Assembly: GCF_030272615.1 (NCBI RefSeq)
Contig: NC_081406.1
Coordinates: 462,420,072-462,484,071 of the forward strand
Reading direction: 5' to 3'
Source: Cryptomeria japonica
Lineage: Eukaryota; Streptophyta; Pinopsida; Cupressales; Cupressaceae
Length of the DNA: 64,000 nt
Shown: piece by piece, positions 11,949 to 21,991 of the stretch
Numbering within the stretch: position 1 is the stretch's first letter
How the letters are laid out: each line of letters begins with the position of its first letter
Program-made: the position numbers and the translations under genes
Notes under the pieces: model-generated
Database searches by the model: none
Told to the model about the DNA's origin: nothing
What the model saw: the letters and a program-made list of their open reading frames with translations, nothing else

Positions 11949-13767
11949 CATTAATGGCTATTATGTTGCTCATCATTATGTGACATTGGTAGCTCATTCA
12001 CTGGGGGCTCATTGTCATTCATGATGGTACAATTTCAAGTGCAATCATATTTTTGAAGCAACATAATAGCCTAATTTTTCTATGTTATCTCTCGTTCCTA
12101 TGGGGTAATAATGTGGAAATATTGATCATCTTTTCTTTAGAATCCTCTTTTCCTAGATATGGGAGAAGATGTGTATTCTCTTTCTTATCCTACCCACTTC
12201 TTGTGAGGAGCATTTTACATGCACTAATGTCTTGCTTGCATGAACTCATGTCAGTATGTAGTACATTTTGCTTATGTCTAAATCTCTCCCTAGAAGATTG
12301 TGTAAGTCCTTCTCATTGTCCTTATCCTTGAGAGGCAATGATCTTTCCTTATTTTTATCTAAGGATCCACTTTTTCCTATTTTTGTGGATGGTGTGAACT
12401 TTTTGATGTTATTCCTTGTATGCATTTGTTGTTGTTTGTTCAAGGATTCTCTCTTACAAGAGGTGTAAGTCTTTGACTACAACCTCTTTTGCACTTGGTA
12501 AAATACATCCATAATGAATTCACTCTCCCAATTAGGTTAAAAAGAGCGTCATCCTTCATTAAGAATCACTTTCACCTTGCAAAAGAAGGAAGTATTGCAT
12601 TCTTATTCTCTTCTTTGTCTTATTCTAGAAGATGTTATATTTGTCTAAGACAATTCCTCTCGGGGATAGGTGTCTTTTGTACAAAGATCTCTTCTCCTCT
12701 AAGGATCTCCTTTACACATACTACAAGATGTCCCTTTTCAACTATCTTATCCTTGCTTAAAGAGTAAAAACCTCTCTTGCTTGGATCTATGACATTGTTG
12801 CATTTTTGGGGTATCTTCTTTTGTGATGAAGGTAGGTATCCTTGTTCTACTTTGCTTATGACATAAACATTACACTTTTTGAGCAATGGGTCATTCTCAG
12901 AACCAGAGCACAGACTCTTAGAGTGAGATGTCTCCATTTTTCTTTTATGCAAGGTGATTATTCTCAAAACCAGAGCATAGACTCTTAGAGCGAGATGTCA
13001 CGCTTTTGTACTATACATATACAGGTTGTAGCATACTCGGGCATAGACTCCTATGAGGTGCTTCTAACCTCTCTTACACACACATGCACGAGGTTGAGTG
13101 GAACTAGTGGCATAAAGCTAGACTTTCTCACTCTCCTCCCTTACATGGATCACCTAGACAGACTCTGGGGGCTAGTTTTCCATGTCCTTTTTCCCATGGA
13201 TCACCTAGACAAGATCTAGGGGCGAGAAGTCCATGTTTTCTCTCTCACTATTCTTTTCATGGATCACCAATGTGTGTATTCATGCTTTTTTCCTTTCTTT
13301 TCTTCTCTTTGCATTTTGTTTCCTTTTTGTGTTAGAGAACTCTCAAATCCTCACACTCTTTGTTGTGTTGGAATTGAGATTTAGTCCTCTTTCTTAGCAA
13401 ATGATTCTCCATTAGTTTTTGATCTCATATAAAATCTTCTTGTGAGCATTTGTCATCAATATTCTTTAACAATTCGAAGTGGTAAACATGATACCCTGTT
13501 TCAACTCACCAAAATTAGCAAGCCGAAACAGGGGGGGGCATATAGCTACCCTTGAATTTTCATCACCTTCCTTAGTAAGCATTAGGTGATTTTGTGATCT
13601 AATGTGTGTTTTGTAGGGTGTGGTTCCTAACTGTGTACTGCAGATACCGCTGGGGGCTTCGTTTGACAGACTTGTGGATATATCCTTTTTCAAAAAATGT
13701 TTACTTTTTTTTACTTTAGCTTGCATATGCAAATAGTGTTCATATGACCACTAAAGTGGGGGCTAAA
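11949..13767 (+). other. Long non-coding 3' region and polypurine tract of the Ty3/gypsy-type element
   Basis: 1.8 kb between the polyprotein stop and the 3' LTR, where RT, RNase H and integrase would normally be. Frames are short and no domain is recognised. It contains degenerate repeats: CAGACTCTTAGAGTGAGATGTC near 12909 and again (with changes) near 12978, and a catggatcacctagaca block near 13145 and 13195. The polypurine tract is 13751-13767. Confidence 0.75.
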
Positions 13768-15400
13768 TGTAGCATCGTAAATTGTACGCACTTGCTAGGG
13801 TGGTACAATTTCACACCTAGTTTAGCACCCGCCTTGGCGCATTTTGCATTTTGCATTGCATTTCCCCTTTAGCACTTAATTAATTAAATTAATTAGGTGT
13901 AAGGTTCTATTTCATCATCTTCCATATCATAAAGTTGGGCCCTTTTCATTAAAGTGTGCCCATTTCATTTTATTCCTCCAATACATCATTTAATCAAAAA
14001 CCCTAATTAGGTCCTATTTTGATCTTGGGGGCTTGATTTCGGGGGTCAAAACATCTCGAAATCACCTGTAACTTCACGATTCACTCTAAAATCATCATAT
14101 CCGACGGCCCTAAAAATTTGGTGAAAATTTGTCGGGACCATGGCGCCCGGCGTGCACATGGTCCCGGACATTTTTCCCAAAATTTTAGGAGTGCAATCCA
14201 ATCATAAAATAAAGCTTAACCCCAAGAAATTTGTGGGAGATTCAATCTCTAGGTCAGCCAAAAGTTGAAATTAAGACCTAGGGTTTCATATATAAGAGCT
14301 CTCTTTCTTCATTTGAAAGGATCGGAGAATTTGGTTTTAGGGACCTTCTATGCAGCAAAAGAGCAGATCTTTGAAGACTTCAACAACATTCAAAATCCAT
14401 CCATCAAGCATCTATCAATTTCATTCATCCATTTCGGGCTTTGAAGGCATTGAAGAACAATAAGGGATCACCGACTGAAGATTGGCTTGTACCTCTCCCT
14501 TGGGGTTGGGTATGATTTCATGTTGTCTTCATGTCTTTGCATAAGCTTCATCATATCATTTGTATTCATGCTTTAGATCACTTTGCATCTTGATTTGGAG
14601 CATTTACATTATCATGTACAAGCAATTAGGGTTTACTTTCTAGGTTGCTCTAGTTTGCTTACTTGCATTTTAGGATCTTGCACACACACAAGGTCTGCAC
14701 ACACTACTTTTACAATACAACTTGGCTATTCGTGGAGGTGGAAACCACCAAAGTGGGGGTTTGACTAAGGCAAAACCCTATATAGCTGCCCACCATACCT
14801 TTTCAGATATAAGTGCAGGTTTCGGGATTCGGACGACACCGCAAGTTGCAGATCCGATGGAAGCAGACCGAGACAGAACAACACACCAAATTTCAGAGCA
14901 AAAGACTAGGACAGGGGCGTGGGGTGCCCTGGTCCTGCCAGGACAGGGGCGCTGGGTGCCCTGGTCCTTCTATCACATAACAAGTTTTAGATAGCTTTTC
15001 AGGTTGCAGATCAACAGTATCAAGAGCAGTTTTAGGGGCAATATCAGGACAGTGGTGCTTGCGCCCCCATCCCAAACATTTTCACTCAGATTTTAACTCT
15101 GGGTACACATCTGCATTCTTGTCTTGTCCTTGTGTTTACAACTTTCCATTATTTAATCTTAATTCTGCAATCTTGTTACTAGTTCATACTTACACTTTAG
15201 GGTTAATAGTTGAACTTGTATCATTTTATCTTTCAATTACAACAAAGGAATAGAAATCCTAATAGGTAGCCCATGGCTCTCTCTTCCACAAAAAGAAGTA
15301 GCCAATTGTGTGATACCTCTAGGCTCTTTCGTATTCCATAATGTGTGTCAAAAGGTAGGATTAGGACATGTTAGCCTAGTCTCACTTTTTCCCCTACACA
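13768..15400 (+). repeat. Ty3/gypsy-type element 3' LTR (1633 bp)
   Basis: Near-identical to 6989-8652. Starts TGTAGCATCG; ends CCCCTACACA, followed by the target duplication ATGTA (15401-15405). Confidence 0.93.
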
Positions 15401-15405
15401 ATGTA

Positions 15406-15942
15406 TAAGATCTTATAGGTCATATTAGTAGAAGTAGATGAGAGAGAGGTATAATGTGTGATGAGGAAATTTTGTATAAGGTGATATAGTCGATAGTGAA
15501 GGTTTGGTTATTGACTAAGCTTAAACCGGTATTGAACTTGGCATGAGAGATGTTGTTTTGAGGAGTACATTGTATTGGATTTGATAATCCATTTTGTGGT
15601 CAGTGTGACTCTTTATTTAGCAATGAGCTCTAGGTTGTTGGCCTCCCTGCATGTGCAGGCCCCTCATTGTAAGTAGAATTTATTCATTGGCCAGTGAGTA
15701 AATATTGTGGGTCACAAATCCCACCGAAGTTTTTCCCACATCGGGTTTCCTTGTTAAATATCATGTGTTATGATGTGTTTCTATGTTGTCTCTATTATTT
15801 TTTTTTATTACAATAATTCTTATTTACTGATACACTGTTTTGAGATGCAAAGTTATTAATAAGTTTAAATATTGTGTAAACTGGTTAGACACTGATTCAC
15901 CCCCCCCTTTTAGTGTCTTTGGGACTATCATTAAATCTAGCA
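15406..15942 (+). repeat. D1 5' LTR, right part
   Basis: Resumes with TAAGATCTTATAGG, directly continuing the TATA-like sequence cut at 6988. Contains the hairpin CCTGCATGTGCAGG (15646-15659), a cccacatcgggtttcc box near 15730, and the C-tract box GATTCACCCCCCCC just before the end (about 15894-15908). Ends ...TCTAGCA at 15942. Confidence 0.8.
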
Positions 15943-15957
15943 ATTGGTATTAGAGCC
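15943..15957 (+). other. D1 primer-binding site (initiator tRNA-Met type)
   Basis: ATTGGTATTAGAGCC, one base from the ATTGGTATCAGAGC found in the copia elements of this window. It starts at the first base after the LTR. Confidence 0.85.
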
Positions 15958-15986
15958 TGGTCCTCTATTTTCAAAAGCCTAACAGT

Positions 15987-17057
15987 TTGAGGAAGATTCT
16001 GACACCGGTACATATGGAGAACTTAAGAAAACAATTGGAAGGAACCCTGGAAGATTTTGATGCAGAAAAATTAAAGAATATCAAACTTGAAGAGGATCTA
16101 AGGATTGCACATGAATTCATTAAAGGACTTCAGGAGAACTTTGCTATAGCACAAAATAAAAGAAAATAACTTCATGAGAAGATGCAGAATGATGATGATG
16201 AAAAATAAACTCTTAGAGACATTGCAAACAAGTTGAGACAAGAAAATAGTAATATGAAGAATGAAATGCAAGATATGACTATGAGGTTATGTAAAGATAT
16301 TGAAGACATGAAGAAGAATGAAGAAGACTTGACTAGGAGACTTGGTCATGAAAATGATATGTTAAAGACAGACTTGATTCACATGCAACATGATAAAGCC
16401 GAGCTTGTGAGACAAGTTGGAATTCTACAAAATGAGTTGGCTACTGCAAATAAACACAAAGACAAATTCAAGAAAAGTTTAGAAGAACTTGATGACATGC
16501 TTAAAAAACAAAAACCTAATGGAGATACTAATGGACTTGGATTTGAACATGGAGAAAGTTTCGGTACTGCAAACAATCAAGATCAAAACAAACTGGTAAG
16601 ACAACCTAATGCTTATAAATTTAATGGAAAATGTTTCAATTGCAACAAATATTGTCATAGAGAAAATCAGTGTAGATTTAGAAATAATCATAATACAAAC
16701 TCACCCACCAATCAATGTTCCAAATGCAACAAAGTTGGTCATAATTCAGAAAATTGCAGAATGAATGTGAAATTCTATGTTTGTGGAAGATTTGGGCATT
16801 TATCTAATCAATGCAGATCACAAACCAGTCAAGGATATGGAAAGGCTATTTAGAGCAATAATGTAACTTGTTATGCTTGTAACAAGATTGGACATATTGC
16901 TAAATTCTGTAGAAGAAAGAATGCACCAACAAATAACAAAGGATCTAGTTTGAAAGGCGAAGAAAAGGTAGATGAAGTTAAGAAATTTTTTTCAAAACAA
17001 TGGATTAAGAAGAGTGATCAGAGAACTGATGAAACTATATCTTCACCAGTAGAATAG
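15987..17057 (+). pseudogene. D1 gag: coiled coil with four CCHC zinc knuckles
   Basis: One frame from 15987 to TAG 17055-17057, interrupted by TAA at 16167-16169, TAA at 16206-16208 and TAG at 16851-16853. The likely original start is ATG 16014 (MENLRKQLEG). Residues up to about 16510 are strongly heptad-like and charged, a long coiled coil. Zinc knuckles follow: CFNCNKYCHRENQC, CSKCNKVGHNSENC, one whose first Cys is lost (FYVCGRFGHLSNQC), and CYACNKIGHIAKFC after the last stop. Each is CX2CX4HX4C. The product would bind element RNA and build particles. It has no recognisable UBN2-type copia gag domain, unlike the gags of A, B, C, H and I. The same architecture recurs in element G, with a shared NGDT(N/H)G junction between the coil and the knuckles. 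Confidence 0.8.
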
Positions 17058-17396
17058 AATAATCCTCCATCAGCATGAGATTCTTCATCTAACTAAGAAA
17101 CAATCCTTAGGGGGTATTGCAGCAAGTTTAAGATCATGCATTCTACCCTCGGTTGATGGTGAGAAGATACATTTCTTCTTTACTGGTGGATGTATTAAGT
17201 TTTCACTTAATCGGTGAGCATTTAATGTTGTTTTGAAGAACTTTTTGTCTATAAAGCACCAAGAAACCCTCATTTTGAACACACTGAAAAATTCAAATGA
17301 TCAGAGAGCGCAAAATTGAGCAAGGCATTCTAAGATGAAGCTGTGAAGTAATTTTCAAGCATTCAGAAATTTAATTTAGACGTATTTATCTTTGAA

Positions 17397-19583
17397 ATGG
17401 CTTCTCATCTTATGTTCCAGAGTTTATTTTGAACCCTACCATTGTGGAAAATATTAAACACCCTTAACCCATATTCAAGATTATCCCCAAGATTATGAAA
17501 CAAGATGATTCTGTGGGAGCTTTTTCAAAAATTCCTAAGGGTGTAGCATTTGCAAAAGACCCTAGAATTTACATACATTGCAACATAGAAAACCTAGGGA
17601 CTGGGGAGTTGAAGAAAATGTTTAATGAGGTCATTTGTGATGAAAATGGAGTAATCAAACCTGAACATAAGATTGTGGAAAATTTAGGTTTTGTAGAGAT
17701 CTGAACATTCCTCGATTTCCTAATGAATTTGTTAGACTTGTATTGAGCAGAGTCCATGGAGAATTCTTGTGGTTAGAATTAGTTTGCAAAATAGCCAGGG
17801 AAGCAATTAGGGCAGTTACTGGGTTACCTTCAACCAGTACTAGGCCTGATAAAACCAATAAAATTCCTAACAGATGAGTTATGGATTTAAGCAGAGCAAC
17901 ATCTGATAACAAGTCACTTGGAGTAAATGATGTTAAGGACATAAATGTAAGATATGTGAGTATGGTACTAGGTTACAAATCTACTCATGCAAATAGACTA
18001 AATTATGTTTCTAGCCTATGTATTCACAGTGTATATGAGATGGTAAACAATAATGCTAAGATTGATGTGTGTGAGTGGCTTAAAGATGAATTAATTGACA
18101 ACCTGAAGAAGATTAAGGGTGACAAGAAAGGTACTTTCCATTTTGGAAACCTTTTGGTATGTCTAATGTTGTGCTTTACCAAGGAGATACCCGACATAGG
18201 TCGCAAGGATTTTGGTTATGACGTCCTGGTAGGAAAATAGATACAAGATGCTTTCACTGGTATGGGCACTGATAGTGTTAAGAACATTACAGGCTATTTC
18301 AAAACATTCCAATCTAAGATGAGAGCAAGAGAGAGACTACCACAAACCATAGTTGATAAATATGACAAGTGTTATTAAGAGAGATGAAACTTGGATGGAA
18401 GCAGCAAGTCCTAGAAAGATTTGGGTTACAAAGATGGGATATGAGGTAGGCCTATCTATTTTGGAAACTTATGCTAAAGCTCTACTTGATGCACCAAGGG
18501 AGCCGTCTGAGGAATTCTTTGGAAATGCAGAAACCATAGAGAGTAAAGTGTCTATGCAGAAAAGGACTAAGAGAAGAGAAAAGTTCATTAGAGGTGCCTC
18601 CAAGAAGGTAAAGGAAATCAAAGAAAATATCATGAACATCAGTGGTATATCGGCAAGTGAACTTGAAAGATTACAACCTGAAGCACATGTTTCACTAGTT
18701 GTAACATCTTCTGACACTGATAGTGGTAAGGTTGATGAGTTTAAAAGAGTAGAAAGGAAGAGAAAACCCTCATAGGTACCCTCTCCTTCACCTAAGAAAA
18801 CTAGGACACAAAGGAAGAAACATCAGGCAGTTAGGGAACCGAAGAAGAAACTTACACCTAAGAAGAAACAGACACCAGTTACCCCCACATTGAACAATTT
18901 ACTGAATGAGATAACAGAGGAAGGTAATTTGTCTAATGTAAGAAAATGGTATAACACTTCAAATGATATTGACAAAAACACCATTGAGGAAAGCATTGTC
19001 TTACACTTCGATATACAAGAAATTTTTGATAGAAGTGATTGATGAGTTACCAAATGATCTCTACATGAGACTAGAAGCAAAAAGGCTATCAGTGATGGAA
19101 TTGGATAAGAATTTGAAAGTTGAAGCACTCTTGGTTGTTCATCTGGTAAACTCCAAGGAAGAAATCGATGAACTTATCTTTGAAGCTAACCAATCTATAT
19201 TTGTTCATGGACACTGGCAAGTAAGCCTGATTGCTGGAAGGGTAAAAGAGATTGTAGATGAGACTGCAGATAAATGGGATATATTCTTTGTAGAGAAGGA
19301 AAAGCAAGAGGAAAAGAGAAGACCTAAAAAGACATCCAAAGTATATCAGAAAGACAAGGACAAGGGTAAAGGCAAAGTTGGTAGTATTCCAAACATCAAG
19401 GTTAGAGATAACCTTCCACTGCCTCCTTTGGATACACCACCGGTACACTCAGAAGATCCATCGGCTACTGATACTGAAGGTATAACACATGATAATCTCC
19501 ATGTAATTCTTCGAACACATTGTGGTGTTCTTTGCAAAATACATGCTCATCTCAAACACTTCATTGTTCTTAACATTCCTTGA
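17397..19583 (+). pseudogene. D1 second ORF, unrecognised protein, frameshifted
   Basis: Probable start ATG 17397 (MASHLMFQ). The reading moves through about four frameshifts: 17450-17703 (SVGAFSKIPKGVAFAKDPRI), 17720-18240 (AIRAVTGLPSTSTRPDKTNK, VCEWLKDELIDNLKKIKGDK), 18378-18900 (ETWMEAASPRKIWVTKMG), then 19010-19583. A TGG-to-TGA change is likely at about 17876 (IPNR-stop-VMD). The C-terminal half is lysine-rich (KLTPKKKQ; RRPKKTSKVYQKDKDKGKGK) and looks disordered. I recognise no protease, integrase, RT or DNA-binding fold. The stretch 18690-19105 is clearly homologous to 37800-38214 in D2, so this ORF belongs to the element family. Function unknown. Its end is uncertain: sequence after about 19480 may be flank. 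Confidence 0.65.
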
Positions 19584-20100
19584 AGAATTTGTGTTCATTT
19601 CAAACACTAAAATTCTGTTTGACGCATGGTAGATTTATTATAGACTCCTTGCAAATTAGTACCAGGTTATAGTGGCATTTAAGTCTTATTCCAAGTTGAC
19701 TTTACTAGTAACGACTTCCATATAACATGAAAAGTTTATTAAATTAACTTCTTATGTGACACCACACTACACATGTCATTCAAAGATATTAATATCAGTG
19801 GGTTTTTGTGCGCTGGTAACCCATGGTTATCACCACGTACTGCATTGTCTATAGCTTGGTCGACGTGGTCAAAGGAAACTAAATCTGCAACATGGTCGAT
19901 AAGGAAAGTAAAAAAGGGAGCAGTGGTCGGTGGTAATACCGACCCCTCCCTATAAATATGGGGAGTGGCCGATATTACTATCGACCTCCCTCATTTAACA
20001 TTTACTTTGCATTAATAAACCACCACCTTGCCTATAGCATAATACTTGAAATCCGACACCATTTGGTTAATATGCCATTTAATTAGATCACTAGTTATTA
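19584..20100. other. Unassigned DNA with a TATA-like site
   Basis: No ORF of note. CCCTATAAATATGGGG near 19949-19964 looks like a TATA box, in a stretch rich in ggtcg/cgacc words (tggtcgacgtggtc, ggtcggtggtaataccgacc). It may be a remnant of another LTR. Confidence 0.35.
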
Positions 20101-20172
20101 TCTTATATATTTATATATATACATACACACACATATATATATACACACATACATATATATATATACACACAT

Positions 20173-20237
<65 letters not shown>

Positions 20238-20280
20238 CACATATATATATATATATACATATATATATACATATATATAA

Positions 20281-20315
<35 letters not shown>

Positions 20316-20350
20316 CATATATACACATGTACACACACACACACACATAG

Positions 20351-20398
<48 letters not shown>
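20101..20398. repeat. Compound TA/CA/GT microsatellite
   Basis: About 300 bp of (TA)n, (TACA)n, an (AC)n run (about 20179-20204), more (TA)n, a second (AC)n (20330-20347), then TAGATATAT and about 20 GT units (20359-20398). Reading frames across it are repeat artefacts. Confidence 0.95.
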
Positions 20399-20401
<3 letters not shown>

Positions 20402-21097
20402 CAAATGAAATTTCACAAAGCAAAAATAATTAAATTTCATAAATAATCAAATATGTTTTTTATATATCATAATTACATACGTATATACATGTATATGATT
20501 GAATCATTATTCAAACTCATATACATATATAAATGTAAAATTAATAAGTATATATATAGTAGTAAACTAATTAATATATTGTTTCACCCATTCATACATA
20601 TCTTCATAAAAAGAACATATAAACTTAGGGTCAATTTTCATTTTTAAATCATTAACAATTTACATCTCTTTTAACAATAAAGCATAATATTTCACAATCA
20701 CTAATTAAATTCAAGTCTAATTATATCACAAACTCCAATTATATATCAAATGCATGCATAAGTATTCTAAAGTGGTGTGTGAGATTCCATTTGTTCTAGC
20801 AAAGTCCATGAGCTAAGACAACTCTACCTGAACCTTGTTCTCGTCTTCATCTGCGATCACCTGTTCCTGCATTCACTTGCACTCAATTTATCATTAGCAA
20901 TGACAATCCCCAATAATAAAAATAATATCGATCATTCAATTGCACTTACAGAAAATAATATAAATCATTTATTTGCATTTTAATTTCTTTCACATTATCA
21001 TCTAATTCCTCTAAAATTTTCCATTTCAATTTCATTTCATTTGCAAAAAATAAACATTATTTTCCTAATTAAATAATTATGGATAAATAGGGTTCAT
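20399..21097. other. AT-rich intergenic DNA
   Basis: No coding or repeat signal recognised. It ends where homology to copia integrase begins at about 21098. Confidence 0.5.
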
Positions 21098-21986
21098 GAC
21101 AACCTAGGATTGTGAAGCCTCATAATCAGATATGTAAATAATGTCAATTGGGTAAGCAAATCAGAACTTCTTGTAAGAGCATACATGATAAATCTAATGA
21201 TGGTCTCGATTTGATTCATACTGACCTATGTGGTCCTGCTAATACAAGAAGCTTTCAACAAGATAGATATTTCATGTTAATCATTGATGACTATTCTATA
21301 ATGATGTGGGTTGCTTTTCTAAGGGAGAAATATGAAGCCTTTGAGAAATTCAAGATCTTTAAACCTATGGTTAAGATAGAAACAGGAATGAAAATCAAGT
21401 GTCTGAGATTAGATCAAGGTGGTCAATACACATCCAGTGAATTTAACATCTATTGTGAGAAAAATGGCATTAGGAGACAATTATCTGCACCCCAGACACC
21501 TTAGAAGAATGACATTGCAGAAAGAAAGAACAAAACCATTTTGGATGCAGTCATAAACATGATGATGGAAGCTAATTTGCCTAAAATCTACTAGAGAGAA
21601 GGAGTAGGTACAATGGTTTATACATTCAATAGAGTTCATATCAAGGGAGATACTGGTAAGACACCTTACAAATTATGGTTTGGTCATTCTCCTACTCTTA
21701 AGTATTTCAGAATCTTTGGAAGTAAGTGTTATATCAAAAGAGATGATTCCATTGGAAATTTTGACCCTAGATGTGATGAAGGAATATTTCTTGGCTATTC
21801 AACTAAAAGAAAAAAACATATAGATGTTATAAAAAAAGATTACAGATAATTGTGGAGAGTACTAATGTGAAAGTGGATGAGCAGTACAAAGACCAAGCTA
21901 AATCTTATGACAATAAATCGGCAGTGGAAATGATCATAATTGAACTAGTAGTGCATGTAACAGAACATAATACTCAACCAATTACC
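21098..21986 (+). pseudogene. Copia A integrase fragment
   Basis: Begins in the GAG-pre-integrase region (IVKPHNQICK, then GKQIRTSCKSIHD) and runs through the catalytic core: LDLIHTDLCGPA (first Asp), YFMLIIDDYS (second Asp region), CLRLDQGGQYTS, APQTP. A stop (TAG 21502-21504) falls at the conserved Gln after APQTP, and another TAG near 21592 replaces Trp (KIY-stop-RE). The C-terminal signature TPYKLWFGHSPTLKYFRIFG is present. A frameshift lies near 21840. The expected Glu after GGQ is not seen: the sequence reads GGQYTS where relatives have GG(E)FTS. It ends at the B insertion, inside the integrase-RT linker (THNTQPITP-like), and resumes at 35441. Confidence 0.88.
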
Positions 21987-21991
21987 CCGAT

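Larger units (their letters stand above)
6989..15400 (+). mobile_element. Complete non-autonomous Ty3/gypsy-type LTR element
   Basis: Two long direct repeats (6989-8652 and 13768-15400) both start TGTAGC(G/A)TCGTAAATTG and end ACACA. The 5-bp target duplication ATGTA is perfect (6984-6988 and 15401-15405). A polypurine tract (AAAGTGGGGGCTAAA) abuts the 3' LTR. The internal region codes for one long protein with retropepsin and G-patch-like segments. There is no RT, RNase H or integrase anywhere in the 5.1-kb interior, so it depended on another element for movement. The LTRs are still very similar, so it is younger than D1, which it interrupts. Confidence 0.93.
6788..19583 (+). mobile_element. 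Element D1: non-autonomous copia-like LTR element, split by a Ty3/gypsy-type insertion
   Basis: The 5' LTR starts TGTTGGCATTC at 6788, is interrupted at 6988 by the element at 6989-15400, resumes at 15406 and ends at 15942. The initiator tRNA-Met primer site (ATTGGTATTAGAGCC, 15943-15957) follows immediately. The internal region encodes a coiled-coil/zinc-knuckle gag and a second unrecognised ORF, with no protease, integrase, RT or RNase H. No 3' LTR is found downstream, so the 3' end is lost somewhere after about 19480. The layout resembles the plant TR-GAG class (LTR elements carrying only gag), but with an extra ORF. A relative with a perfect target duplication (D2) lies at 37420-38255, and a gag relative (G) at 47862-50864. 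Confidence 0.8.

Noticed and set aside
12489-12967. Frames on both strands in the Ty3/gypsy-type 3' region
   Set aside because: Short, overlapping, no motif, and within an area of degenerate repeats.
17085-17282. 65-codon minus frame between D1 gag and the second ORF
   Set aside because: No motif and no start context; this is probably a decayed inter-ORF region.
20046-20440. Overlapping frames on both strands of about 80-120 codons, rich in Tyr/Ile/His/Val/Cys
   Set aside because: They are translations of the TA/CA/GT microsatellite. Every frame of such a repeat is open, so they are not genes.
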